64,000 nt of DNA from Bremia lactucae (GCF_004359215.1 NC_090622.1:2176626-2240625), one strand, 5' to 3'. Counted from the first letter of the stretch, positions 23,035 through 34,800 are shown. Program-made: numbers and translations. Notes: generated from the sequence alone by a model not told the origin.

Positions 23035-23999
23035 GTGCCACCTACATGGGCAACGTTGGAGGGTCGTCTGCGAAGACGCCCACTAACTCTTGCATTTAGC
23101 GCGCGCGCCGCGTTAACACGCCCTGCAGCGTCCAATGCCTTAGCTGAAACGCCGACCGCTACTGCTGCTGTCGCGTTAACGGGGCTTAAGGATTCATCCC
23201 ACTTAATCAGTGAGGATGTTGATCCGTCGCTCATTGTCGACTACAATGAGTCGAGACCGTTGCCGTCACCTCAAAGTAATGATGCGGACAAGGATCTCAC
23301 GAGGAAGGATGATGGCACATTATTGCCCATCCAAACTTCTATCATTGCTCATAACATGGAGACAGCAACACTTACGAATGCTGTCTCGTCGTCTGCGCTG
23401 GATAGCGCAGCGACGGTTATTGCGAGCGCTGCCCATAAAGGCGCAGCCGCTTCTCCGTTGGGTAAAACCACACCGTCTTTTGCTCAGACCATTATCCATA
23501 ATGGTTCTGACATAGAGGATTCTGAGCGTAACGCTCCGCCGACGACGCGTGAATGTGCTTAGTCGCTGTCACAAGCCAGCCGTATTAAACGTGGCTGTGT
23601 GACGGGTGGCATATCACTTATGCTCCCTCTCTCTGAATGGCCTCGTGTAAACGGGACAATAGCGTCGCTCAAAAAACGCGCTTTTCTAAATGCTCAAAAC
23701 TATTATGGTGTCATTAAATTATGGAAGACCCGGTCGTGTTGCGTTTAAATGAAACGCCCGACCAATACGAGGCGAAATTCTTGCGCCGCATTCATCCGCA
23801 TTCCGATGCGATGATACAGCGGTCGCAGCGAATTAATATCGCCCGCTTGCGTGTGAAAGAAATCATGGGCGGTACTGTACCCCCTGTTTCTTCTCACTAC
23901 GCTACTTCTGCTAGTCCATTTGAGACTAGCGAAGAGGCCTCAGCTGGTGCTCCTTTTCATAGGCAGTCACCAAGTAAATTCACCGTCTCCCTCATCTGA
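23035..23999 (+). pseudogene. Opposite-strand ORF of B3
   Basis: Lies between integrase and 3' LTR on the strand opposite pol. The first frame (23035-23562, 175 codons, alanine- and serine-rich) ends with GSDIEDSERNAPPTTRE, an acidic motif like the GSDDEGDS of family A. A second piece has LNAQNYYGVIKLWK and, from 23721, LNETPDQYEAKFLRRIHPHS and RINIARLRVKEIMGGTV. The same pieces recur in B2 (45700-46700, minus). One frame change near 23720 and a stop at 23562 break it. Function unknown. Confidence 0.6.
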
Positions 24000-24060
24000 T
24001 CGCCGCTAGACTCACAGTCGGCGTCACCATCGTCTTCTTCGACGAATGGGGGTATGAGGC

Positions 24061-24480
24061 TCATTTGAGTCTACATACCGTTTCAGACGACCCACTTAAA
24101 ATACGGCGCGTCTTTATATACGAGGGAAGGGTGAGCCTATAATTTGAGTCACCAACCTCTATTACCACCTTAAAGGGCCCAATGAAACGGTGCAACAACT
24201 TCGTAGTACCTCCAGGTAGTACAAAAATTGCATTTTTAGGTAGGGTAGCAATACTTAATAGTACTTTTTCACCCACTTTAAAGCGTTCGTTAATTTTGAG
24301 ACCATTTCGGTCAGCATATTCTTTTTGCTTGTCCTGTGCGCTTGCCATCTCGTCACGGACTTTTCGTGTGATGGCTAATCGCTTAATCAAAAAGCGTTGA
24401 GCCTCGCTCACGCTTTTAGCATCAAACTCGCCTATGATACCGCCGAGAGGTCGGTCATAGGACGTAGTTTTATTGACCAC
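24061..24480 (-). pseudogene. Integrase C-terminal region of family B
   Basis: Contains RFLIKRLAITRKVRDEMASA, DKQKEYADRNG, FKVGEKVLLSIATLP and LHRFIGPFKVV, which is the Gypsy integrase tail ending in a GPY/F motif (RFIGPF). The catalytic core is missing upstream because the element is cut at 24530. Confidence 0.85.
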
Positions 24481-24530
24481 TGCTAAACTGGCAGGGTCAC
24501 TAGGGAAAGTTCATGTCTTTAAGCTGATAG

Positions 24531-25015
24531 TGTAATGGGGCACACATCGGTTGGAGAACCGTTGTTGTGGTACATTTACTAAATGGGTAAAATACCCTTT
24601 ATCTAATTTTAAAATAGTTAGTTGCTTAAATCCCATTAAATATGGGCAATAATTATGTGGTCGCCGCCAGATATAAATCTGGGGCCGAAATCTATTTTAA
24701 ATTAGCTAGGGTAAGGTTTTTAGATTTAAATAATTAAATAAAGTGCAGTTCCTCATTGATCTTAAAGCGTTAAGTGCCTTCCTAAGGCTTGCGCATTGAT
24801 TTGTAAGAGATAGAAGCCTTTCTAAGGTATATCCTCTTGGGCACTAGTTGCCACTTGGCTTTACGAACCCCTGAATCCCTTGAACTAGGATTCCTTAAGC
24901 TTTAATAGCATGTACGACTCCCAGAGTTGTTAAACCCATAAGCTCAATAGAACTAAGTGACTCTCTGAGTCTGAGAGTCTTTCTCTGACTTTAGGAGCGT
25001 GATAGCTCCGCTACA
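24531..25015 (+). repeat. 5' LTR of C2 (about 485 bp)
   Basis: Begins TGTAATGGGGCACACATCGG at 24531 and ends CTCCGCTACA at 25015, two bases before the PBS. The reverse complement is recognisable at 7235-7567. Confidence 0.85.
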
Positions 25016-25017
25016 CC

Positions 25018-25027
25018 TGGTAGCACT
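25018..25027 (+). promoter_or_regulatory. Primer-binding site of C2
   Basis: TGGTAGCACT two bases after the LTR end CTACA. Identical to the PBS of families A and B over ten bases. Confidence 0.82.
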
Positions 25028-25075
25028 CGTAGTCAACCTACGCCTGAGTCTTTACAAGACTTATTTTTTACGACA

Positions 25076-26094
25076 GTGAAAGAGGTTCCAGAATTGTCAG
25101 AAGCGCAACGCGCCGCTTATGACAAGCTCAAAATCTTATTCGGGCTTGAGCACGTGGAATTTATTATTTCCCAGGGACCAGAGGTCCTGCATGCAAGGCT
25201 TGAAGCTTTCATGCGGTACAAAGCCTCCCTGATCGGTCAGGTACAGGACCCTTTAGCGGCATCTATGCCTACCCGGTACATCTCCGTACCTGACTCAGAG
25301 CCGAGGGCTCGCCCTCTAACTGTAAATGTAAAAAAAAATGAGGGAAAAGAGGGAGAAAATCTCCCTTTTTGAATTGAGCAAATGGAAATGTCCATTGATT
25401 ACGTCTTGTTCTTACCAGAAAGGCAAATGTGGCTATGGCCATGTCCAAACTTGGAGGTAGAGCCATAGAGTGGGCATTAATGTGCAGCACATCCATAAAC
25501 GACGCTTTCCCCTCATGGGATTCGCTGAAACAGCAAGTGACCAGCATGTTTGCACCGCCTGATCAGGCTTTTTGCATGCGAGCACGACTCCTAGCGACTC
25601 GGCAGGGTAAAAGAACCCTGGGGGTCTTTGTCCAGGAGTTGAGAACTCTCATTGCATCTATGCATCAAGACCCGGTGCAAGAGGCAATTGTAGTGACCTT
25701 TTTTATGGGGGGTCTCAATGAAGGCATTGCCCGGACGGAATTGTTCCGATCTCATCCGGCTACGTTCGAAGAGGCAGTTGCCATAGCGCTACGCGCCGAC
25801 TTTGACTTTAAGTCTGCCCGCGTTAGCACGCCTGTTTACCGAACAAGCTCTTCGAGCACATGGGTTCCGTCTAATAGAGCGGAACCTATGTTTATAAGCC
25901 TCGTTGAGGAAGGAGAAGAGGCTCTTCAAGCTGTGGAACAGCATAAGACCATCCGTAGATGTTATGTGCGCGAATGCACGAAACATTTACGCCCTGCCTG
26001 CCCACTTCGAAATTTGCGTAAAGCCCGAAAGAGCTCCAACTCCGACCTATACCAGAGATCTGGTACGGTGCGGGGAAACGTCGATACCCAGTAG
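25076..26094 (+). pseudogene. Gag of C2
   Basis: The first piece (25076-25372) includes [20 protein letters not shown]; the second (25429-26094) is the capsid-like core with GGRAIEWALMCSTSINDAF, SWDSLKQQVTSMF and RQGKRTLGVFVQELR, the typical W...F...L...Y/F pattern of retrotransposon Gag. Stops separate the pieces near 25370 and 25460. A Cys-containing stretch near the end (RRCYVRECTKHLRPAC) may be a decayed zinc knuckle. Confidence 0.8.
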
Positions 26095-26169
26095 ATGCGG
26101 GGCGCCCTTCTGGGGAAGACCTAGGCTCGGTTAAACCTCAAGGAGGTGAGAATAAATAGAACCTTGCCC

Positions 26170-26556
26170 CAATTAGCTTGGTGCTCATTTCGATTGTAAA
26201 GGGCTTTGGTAAGCCGTGGTCAATTTTAATTGACTCAGGAGTGTCTTGCAATTATGCTCGACGCCTTTCTATTGAGGGAAATCAACAATACGTGGAGGTA
26301 CTTAGAGCGCATGGAGATAATACAATAACACTGTTTGCTTAGGGACAGGGACTCGGGTCACTGTTCCCAAAGTTCCATTGAACTTAGGTATAAAGTTTCT
26401 GGACTTTGACAGTATGGAACGCTGTCTCGTCCTTGATTTGGATTCGAGATATGATCTCATTTGTTGCCTAGCAAAGGTGGGTCCATGACTCTCCAAAACT
26501 TTGCTAGGAATATTGCGCGTGGCGCCTAAGGTCTTAGACTTCCAATTGATCCACGG
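26170..26556 (+). pseudogene. Protease of C2 with inverted 3' end
   Basis: Carries LIDSGVSCNYARRLSIEG and LDLDSRYDLI in changing frames. From about 26510 the sequence GCGCCTAAGGTCTTAGAC is the reverse complement of the expected protease end (GTCTAAGACCTTAGGCGC at 12547-12564), so the last 40-50 bases are inverted. Confidence 0.75.
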
Positions 26557-26672
26557 TCAGGGGAGTGAAGACAGTAAAATGTCTCATCTCGCCCCTGAAA
26601 AGAAGCCGTGGCTTTTGCCAGAAAGGCTTATCAATAGCTTGTCTGGAGAAGCTACTCCTCACAATAAATATT
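26557..26672 (+). other. Captured fragment of the family A antisense ORF
   Basis: Matches 13576-13690 and 55315-55430, including PEKKPWLLPERLINSLSGEA and PHNKY. It is inserted in family C sequence between protease and RT. Relative to A1, seven of ten differences in the clearly aligned codons are at third positions. Confidence 0.8.
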
Positions 26673-26860
26673 ACTAATTCGGTTCATGATGTTCTAGCCA
26701 GGCCATACCAAGAATGAGTCTGTCACTGTTTTAGACATTGGCATGTCTGAGTTAATAAACTCTAATGTTAAAAACATTAATTTTGAGCCCGACTGAGCAG
26801 AAATAAGTAAAACGGCACGTACTTCGTCGAGTAACACTCGCTATACTAACGATTCACTAA

Positions 26861-29800
26861 ATGCTGAAAGCAGCGTGCAATATCCCTGAGATACGTGGAG
26901 TGGCACGTCTAAGTCCACCGAGTATGGTCGGCCGAGGTGGCACCATCCTAAGTGTCAATAGTGACACTATTGGCGGTTCGCCAGGGCATTTTGGGTCAAA
27001 TCCTCCTAATGCACGTGAGGCGACACGTAAACGTTCGCTGGATAAGGAAGTTGAGTTTTTTAACTCTTTATCGGATGTCAAATTAGACACCATGTCTTGT
27101 ATAGAACCAATACAGGCTGAAAACCCTGGGGACGTGAATGTCCCGGCCTCTAAAAGGCGTATTGTCTTCATCTTCACTCCAAGACAGGATGGACACGAAG
27201 CGTGTATACCCTCACAAAGTGATACGAGTGAGCAAGTACATACGCTTGTAAATGGCGTAACCGGTAACATTGAGGGGGAAGTAAGCCTTGCGGCAATCCT
27301 CTCGTTACATGCTCTTTTAGAGCTAGACGAAATGTCTATTGATGAGTGCGGTCGAGTCTTAAAAACTGGTGACTTATCTGAAATGATGGTCATTCGACCT
27401 ATGGTTGAGTTAAACTCATCGTCACTTCTAGACGAAGCTGTCCTGGATGACACAAAAGGTGCACTTTGTGCGCGAAATGGGTCACCGATCCTGGAAGATC
27501 CTACGGATCCTTTTTATTCCTTAATTAAGGAATTCCAAGATAAGGTATGTAATAACCCACCATCTGTTTTAGCTCCGGATAGAAGTGTTCATCATGAAAT
27601 TGACTTAGTAATGGGAACCAAATACTGTGTCACAAGAACAATGGCTTTTACCAAAGGAGCAGTGTGACGTCATTGACGATTTCTTCCATGCAAAGCACGA
27701 GGCTGAAATGTTACGAGAGAACAAATCTCCTCATTCGACACCGACATTTTTGTGTCAAAAAGCCAAATGGTAAATGGCGCATTGTACATGCTTATAATAA
27801 GCTTAAGGCTGCCACTATACCAGCCCAAACCCCCATTCCTAGAAAAGATGTTCTTTAGAACAATATGGTGGGATGTACAATGTACAGTGCATTGGACTTA
27901 GTCAATGGTTACTACCAAGTGCTTATGCGAGCTAGTGATATCCCGCTTACAGCGGTTAGCACCCAAAGCGGCATGTAATGGGAGTGGCTGGTTTTCCACA
28001 ATGGCTTTCCAACGCCCCGGCAACATTTAATCGTCTAGTGACGCAACTGTTTCGCCCTCATCGAGGTTATGCACAGACTTATTTCGATGACATTTTTGTC
28101 CATAGTCGTGCGGAGCAGGGTCGGTCGGATATGGAAAACCATTTAGACCATTTGCGAGCAGTGCTCGAATGCATGCGCACAAAAAAATTGTATGCCAATG
28201 CATCTAAATGCATTTTTGGCGCAGACGAAATTCCTTCTTTAGAAAACTTCATTGGAAAGCGATGCCTTAGAGCGATTCCGCTAAGGTAAAAGCCATAGTA
28301 GATTGGCCGGTTCCTAAAAACCAAAAGGATTTGCTTAAGTGGTTGGGTCTCGCCAATTATTTACACAAATATAGCAAAAATTACGCTGATATGGCTAGGC
28401 CATTATCTAAACTCCTAAAGAAAGATATAGAATGGTGCTGGACTAGCACCGAAAATAATGCTTTTCGAGCAGTTAAGGGTAGTCTTATCCATGCCCCGAT
28501 TCTGGTACTGCCAAACCCAAATTGGCCTTTCAGTATCGTCTTTGACGCATCAGATTTTGCCATTGGCAGTGCTCTGTTACAAACAGATGTTGATGGGCAT
28601 CAACGTGTTATTGCGTTCGAGTCTAAAAAGCTTAAAGCTGCGGAAAAGAACTACCCAGTTCATGACAAAGAGTTCCTTGTTATGAAGTATGCTCTCGTCA
28701 AATTCAGAGGTCATCCACTCGGCTCTAAGCCGTTTGTGATTTTTACAGATCACACATCATTGCGCACGGCGACTAAGTCGCCCCATCTCTCACAGAAAAT
28801 GGCCCGATAACTATCTTTTTTTGCGGAATCCAACTTCGTGGTGAAGTATAAGCCCGGCAAGCAAAATGCTTTGGCCGACGCGTTATCACGCAGGCCGGAT
28901 TATGAGATTCTCATTCAACGACTATCTCGTCACCTATTCCTGAATTAATCAGTTCGGCTTACGCCAAGGATAAACAGTGTGCAGCTCTGCTACGAGCGTT
29001 ATAGGACTCAAATTGGGTATTAAATTGGCGGCACGTTTGCGTGCAAGGTTACATCGATTTCTATCGATAACAACCTGTTGCACAAACATCGCGGACCCTC
29101 CGCGTGTCATTGTTCCTCATGATGAGGAGGTGAAGTACCGGATCCAATATGAGGCACACGATACTGTCCTTGGTGGTCATCTCGCTTGAGAAAAGACCTA
29201 CGGCTTCATAGGCCAGAGTCGGTGGCCCAAACTTTAAAAATGGGTCAGCACATATATTCGCACATGCGAAACGTGCCAACGGATTAAACCCTCGACACAT
29301 GCTGCTGCGCCACTGGCGAGTCTTCCCGTCCCCATAGGATTGTGGGAGTCCATTAGTATGGATTTCGTCTTTGGGCTACCGAAAGATTCAGCCGGTAACT
29401 CCGGTATAGTGGTCTTTGTTGACCGTTTGAGCAAAATGGCTTACTAAGCAGCCGTGCCAGATTCCATTGATGGAGACGGTACAGCTAAGCTGTTCATCGA
29501 TCGCGTGTTTCGAAAACATGGTTTGCCAGTGGCAATTATCTCTGATCGGGATCCCCGATTTTACGGGTAAATCTGGAAATCAATTTTCCGAGTGCTTATA
29601 ACCAGATTGGAGATGTCCACTGCGGACCATCCACAGACCGATGGTCGAACTGAACTTGTCAATCGCGTCATTGAAGACGTTTAACGCAGCGTGTGTGCTC
29701 AGACACCAAAGCGCTGGAGCTCAATGCTCCCAGTAGTGGAGTTTGCGTTCAATGACGCTGTTCATGCCTCTACAGGCTATACTGTGTTCTATGTAAACGG

Positions 29801-30640
29801 TCTTACCAACCGCGCGTTCCATTAACGATACCACTGCAGGGTTAAGGGCTTGGTGGGGGAGAATCGGCCGATAGGCTTGCTGATATCAGCCCTGTTACCG
29901 TTCGGAAACAAGTAAGCGAGTTTCTCGCGACGCGATTTAGTATCTTAAGACATGTAAGAGATACGATGGCTGATAGCCAAGACAAACAAAAACAAGAAGC
30001 AGATGCCAAAAGCAGAAACTGTATTAATTCGTATATGGTCGGAGACCGAGTTTTACTAAACGCTAAGAACCTACCTACCAACTTGGTATCCGCGGTCTTC
30101 AAGACCAAATTTCGCCCGCGCTTTATTGGACCATTTACGTTCGTGGCCAAGAAGGGCCTAGCTTATACGCTAAACCTTCCCAACAAGCTGCGTACACATC
30201 CAGTGTTTTACGTTGGCTTGCTTTAGCCATATCGGGACCCTTCCCACTTGGACTTGAAGGCGCTTGCGCCGAGACAGGCGGTCGTGCCGCAGATTGTTGC
30301 ATCCTCACCAGGATATCCAACTGGCCCTCTTTACGTGGTAAAAGCGATTTCGGCGAAAGACGCCCGAACCGCCTCAAAAGAGCTCCCAACCCGAGCAAGG
30401 ACCTCACGAAGAAGTTGCACCTCGTGTCGTTGAGCATCAAATGCTTCCGCCGAAATTTCGGCCCCCTCCCGCACCGCTTGATGCGCGGGGAAACCTTCAG
30501 TTTCATGTGGAGAAACTTTTAAAGCGACGTCGTCGTGAGGGTCAATACTAGTATCTGGTGAAGTGGCTAGGGTAACCCTCTTCCAAAAACTCTTGGGAGT
30601 TCGAGGTACCTCTTCGGCAAGATTGCCCGTACAACGTTGA
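26861..30640 (+). pseudogene. Pol of C2: linker, RT, RNase H, integrase, chromodomain
   Basis: The linker ORF (26861-27667) leads into RT with HEIDLVMGTKYCVTR, then KPNGKWRIVHAYNKLKAATI (27757-27816), YSALDLVNGYYQVLM (about 27880) and the catalytic YFDDIFVHSRAEQG (28079-28120). RNase H is at 28331-28810 with FDASDFAIGSALLQTD and FTDHTSLRTATKSPHLS. Integrase follows (28977-29880), with SMDFVFGLP and the catalytic SDRDPRF near 29540. GPY/F is RFIGPFTFV (30121-30147). The chromodomain at about 30478-30640 reads FHVEKLLKRRRREGQY and YLVKWLG, broken by two stops. Several frameshifts; nonfunctional. Confidence 0.88.
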
Positions 30641-31056
30641 CATTTTTGAGCTCCAAGCTGAGGGTCAACTCGCGTCAAACGTCGCTTCCCACTACTAAAC
30701 GTGGGATTAGGTGGATCTAAAGCCTCAGTGCGGCTTCGATCCTTGGTTGTACGGTCAACCGTAGCACTGAAATATCGGCTAGCCTTACTTCGTTTTGTGG
30801 CATAAATGCTGAACGTAACTGGCCTTTGGCCTAAAGCTTAGCGAAGTCGAAGCGAAGCTTCACCTTAATCCGCAGACTCTCTGATATTCCAGATATTACG
30901 GAGTTTGCGGGCCCGGTGAACCCAGTTCTCAAATGAGACTTCGTTTTCACTCCTTGTTTCGTTTGGAAACAAAACGATCAGAATCTTTCTCATGCAGGTC
31001 ACCGAAGCCCCACAAGCTTGATCACGTAAACGCGTCAGATACTGGCTTCGCGTCAT
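30331..31056 (-). pseudogene. Opposite-strand ORF of C2
   Basis: Minus-strand pieces 30865-31056 (FPNETRSENEVSFENWVHRA and ARKLRNIW) and 30331-30678 (EAFDAQRHEVQLLREVLARV) match the same order in C1. The second piece overlaps the sense chromodomain on the other strand. Frames are shifted between pieces. Confidence 0.5.
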
Positions 31057-31140
31057 TACCTTCGGCGTAAGGTAATGCTCATGAAGAGCGTCGCGGGCAG
31101 CGATCTCCTCCGGCGTCCTCGCCGGGTCACCAGTGATCCA

Positions 31141-31856
31141 GGGGAAGGGCTCGCATCTCTATCGAGATGCGCGATGAGATTGACGTTTTGCCATCGATTT
31201 ACAGGCGCCAGAGGCGCGTGTTTTCTGATAGACCTTATGATCCATTGGATGGGTCTCGTCATACTGACGGACGAGGCTCTCAACGTCAACAACCAGCTGG
31301 GAACGAGGCTCCCTGCTGTCATGTGAAGGTTGTAAACCGCACCAGCGAACAAGATAACTTGTTCGCTACCCCTTCACATCACGGAGTATACGTTCCACAA
31401 GGAAACGTTGACAGCCTTGGAAATTCACCAATGGTTGTGGCGGAGGAGTGAAAATTAAATCCGACCCATGTGTCGGATCTAGTGTCGATGGTCGACAAAC
31501 TCGATCGCTTCCTCCATGATTTGGAGGAGGGACTTGACCACGAGCGCGGTAAGCGTCGCTCGTTGGAGCAGACGGTGCAGGCTCACCATATCGAGCGGTT
31601 GGAAGACCGTTCGAAGAGTGCGTACTCCTTGTTGGAGTACGAGCGGAAGTATCATGCTGTCCGCGATGAGCTGTCGTCAGCTCATCGTAGCTTCGAGGAT
31701 CTTCGAAACCGGCCTGAGAAACTTCAGGTTCAACATGAAAATCTGGTTCGCGATCACAATAATCTTTTGGGTATTCTTGTAAAGAGTGGTCAAATCCGTC
31801 CTCGGAAGAAGCCGCGTACTGATGGTACGGCCGGAGCCGACCAACGTAAAACGTAG
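31141..31856 (+). pseudogene. Opposite-strand ORF of A2, C-terminal part
   Basis: The last piece (31470-31856) is open for 128 codons, with LVSMVDKLDRFLHDLEEGLD, ERGKRRSLEQTVQAHHIERL and LSSAHRSFEDLR, a heptad-like coiled coil ending KKPRTDGTAGADQRKT before TAG. Upstream the frame 31167-31451 covers the region antisense to the chromodomain. The N-terminal half is absent. Against A1 the changes concentrate at third positions of this frame. Confidence 0.6.
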
Positions 31857-34800
31857 GATGCGTTCGCATCCTACGTCGCAATTCTATTGTGTACGCATTG
31901 CCTCTTCGATGCAGTACACGGAAAGGCCCAATGAACTTGGGTAGTAGTTTAATGCTACCCACATTAGTGACTAATCGTTTAGGTAAGTTTACCGTAGAGA
32001 GTAGCACTAGATCATTAATTTGAATGAATTAACATTTGCTCTTCCATGTTTGTCTGCATTCCATTTCTGTCGGTCCACTGCGTTAGCAATAGAATCCTGA
32101 ACGAAACGGATAATTGATTCTCGAGTTAGCAGAAACTCTTCCGCTAACTCATTTGTTTTGTCTTTTTCAGTACGCTTAGTGCGTACTGCCATGAGATCAA
32201 TCTCATTTTCGATGTCGTTTTCTTCGACATTGACATCACTCGCGTCGTTGTTATTTTCGACGCGTGTTGAGCATGAGCCAGAATTGGTTTTGCTCCTGCG
32301 AGTCCCCCCCCCTTAGACTAGAGGATCCCTCTAATTGGGTCGGTATGCGAGGATGGCGTAAGCCATTCACAAAGAACGGTGTATGCGTTGTAGACGCATG
32401 CACCGAATTATTGATGGCGAATTCGACCATCGGTAAAAACTCGCTCCAATTCGGATACGATTGGACGTAACCTCGAAGTATCTCTTCGAGGACGCTGTTT
32501 GATTATCCGTTTCTGGGTGATCGGATGTTGACATAGTCAGCCGTGTTCCGAGAGATCAGAATACGGATTGCCAAACTCCGCCGATAACGGTGGATCTCTA
32601 TCCGAGACCAGTTCACGGAGTAAACCGTGGAATTTGAATACCGTGTCGATAAAGACACGGGCACAACCCGGAGCCGTAATCGACTCTGGTACCGCAGCAA
32701 GGTGCACCATCTTGCTGAATCTGTCTACAAAAACAAGGATTCCATTATTTTTGTGGTCGTTTTCGGGAAATCCGAAGACGAAGTCCACAGATACGGACTG
32801 CCAACACTCTGCTGGAAGTTGTAGAGGTTGGAGAGGTGCACGGGATGAAGGGCTGGGCTTCACCCGTTGACATACTTCGCAAGCACGAACGTACTTGCGC
32901 ATAAACTGATACTGGCGGGGCCAATAAAAGTCGCGACTTACTGTGAGTTAAGTTTTCTCACGTCCACGATGCCCAGTTATTGGTGCATCGTGACGCTCAT
33001 ACATGATGCGCAAGCGCAAATCATTGGGATTTGGGATGGAGTGTCGCCTGCAAGGGCTGTGAAATACAATATGCCGTTGCGTGTTGTGTATCGATCGGAT
33101 GACGATCGATATAAAGCCGGTAAATATTAAAAAAGTATTATCGGATGCATTTATCTGATAATCCAATAAACGCAACGGACCCTTATCTTCTTCGTAGGCT
33201 TTTTTTTAAGTCATCAAACAAGGTTGATGACAGAACACTTGAAATGAGTGTTGCAACAGTGGGATTATTTTCACTGTTGGAACGCGCAGCCGGCTCGAAA
33301 TCGGGTCGGCATGGAATGGTCTGTCTTGATCTGCAATCGCGAAGATGGGCGATTGCATCAAGCTTTGCTTGATACCTTCGAAGGAATGCCGACAATCGGC
33401 GATCCATAGCGTTTTATCGTCTTTTTTTCAAAGACAAGAGAGATGAACTGTCATCTCGGCATAATTGCGGAAGTACTTATGCAAATACGCAGGAACTTTC
33501 CAAGTCCCTTGACATCGACTGGAACTGACCATCGGTAAATGCCTTGATCTTTTCGGGATCAGGGCGCACGCCGTGTTTACCGACGTTGCACCCAAGAAGT
33601 GGTATTTCGCTTGCAGCGAATATGAACTTCTTGAGATTTGCGTACAACTTATGCTTTAGAATAAACGTGACTTTAAGGAACTCCCACGTCCGTCTTTCCG
33701 TCATAAGTCCGGCTATAGACGAATACACCGTTAATAACTCAGAGCGAATTCTCGCACCGGTCTCAACAGATTCGTTACGCATCTATCGAATGTTGCACTA
33801 AGCCCCATATGGCATTACTAGCCATTCCCAGAGCATCCCACTGGGAGTGCTCACTGCTGTGTACGGGATGTCTTGTTCTCGCATAAGGATCTGATAAAAT
33901 CCATCCATCAGATCCATAAACGATAAGATGGTACTCTTAGACATGCCATCTATGATTCCGTATTTTCTAGGTATCGGTGTTTAAGCCGGTACCGTTGCAG
34001 CATTCAGTTTATTGAATGCGTGGACTATCCGCCACCCTCCTGTGGCCTTTCGCACACAGAAGGTCAGAGAGCTATGTGGGGAGGTTAACTTCCTCACATA
34101 TCCCGCTTTCAATCGATCGATAAATTCTTTATCGATCGCAAGTACTTGTTCACGAGGCAGTGACCACTGCTTCATGACACAGTACTTCGAGTCCATATTG
34201 AGCTTGATCTCATGTCGAGTGCCTTTATCCTTAGGGAACTCGCATGGAACTGTTTCAGGGAATACATCCTTAAATTCAATCAAATCCGTGTATAAAGGAT
34301 TTGTCTTACGATACTCCCAGTATTGACTAATATATATCTCGATCCGAGTCTTCACATCGGGGACACTTTCGTCCATCGATGAGCTGCTGAGAACCCGTTC
34401 GTTCTCTGCAATAATAATCGCTGACCAAATATCGTTCACGTATTCGTCCTCTGTGACGAGAACGCAGATTTGCTTGATTTTACCACTATGCAGATCTCTC
34501 AAGAACCGCTTAACTTCTAGGGTTGGTACTTGAGTTATCTCCGAAGTTAACTTCGGAGGCGCATACAGATCAAAAGTATAAGCGCCTACTCTTGAACCGT
34601 TATTATCCAAGACATTCAAGGTCTCGGTTTCTTCCTGGGATTTATCCACGGGCTGTCGAGGGATCAATCCCTCGGGATGCTGAAGTCTAGTCATTCAGCA
34701 TTAACTATTTGAGGAAGGTTAATCCGTAAGTGCGTGAAGACTTGTTCCTTTAACGACTTACGACTGTGATTGCGCTATTACAGTCGGGTCTTCTACGGCA

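Larger units (their letters stand above)
22162..24530 (-). mobile_element. Family B Ty3/Gypsy element, 3' part only (B3)
   Basis: Minus-strand fragment: a 3' LTR (22372-22902) with an extra partial LTR end outside it, then the opposite-strand ORF, then the C-terminal end of integrase (24061-24480). It is cut at 24530, where the family C LTR begins, so C2 inserted into or replaced the rest. A purine-rich AAGGGAGTGG (element sense) lies just inside the LTR as a PPT. Confidence 0.85.
24531..31140 (+). mobile_element. Family C Ty3/Gypsy chromovirus, copy C2
   Basis: Plus-strand element with 5' LTR, PBS, gag, protease, RT, RNase H, integrase, GPY/F, chromodomain and an opposite-strand ORF. The 3' LTR is missing, cut at about 31140 where family A sequence (A2) begins. 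It is the most complete C copy, but every reading frame carries stops or frameshifts. Between protease and RT it holds a short inverted segment and a 116-bp piece of the family A antisense ORF. Confidence 0.9.

Noticed and set aside
26857..27453. 198-codon minus frame in C2, also seen as a plus frame at 11803 in C1
   Set aside because: It is the reverse of the pol linker frame, which runs directly into RT motifs. The sense frame explains it.
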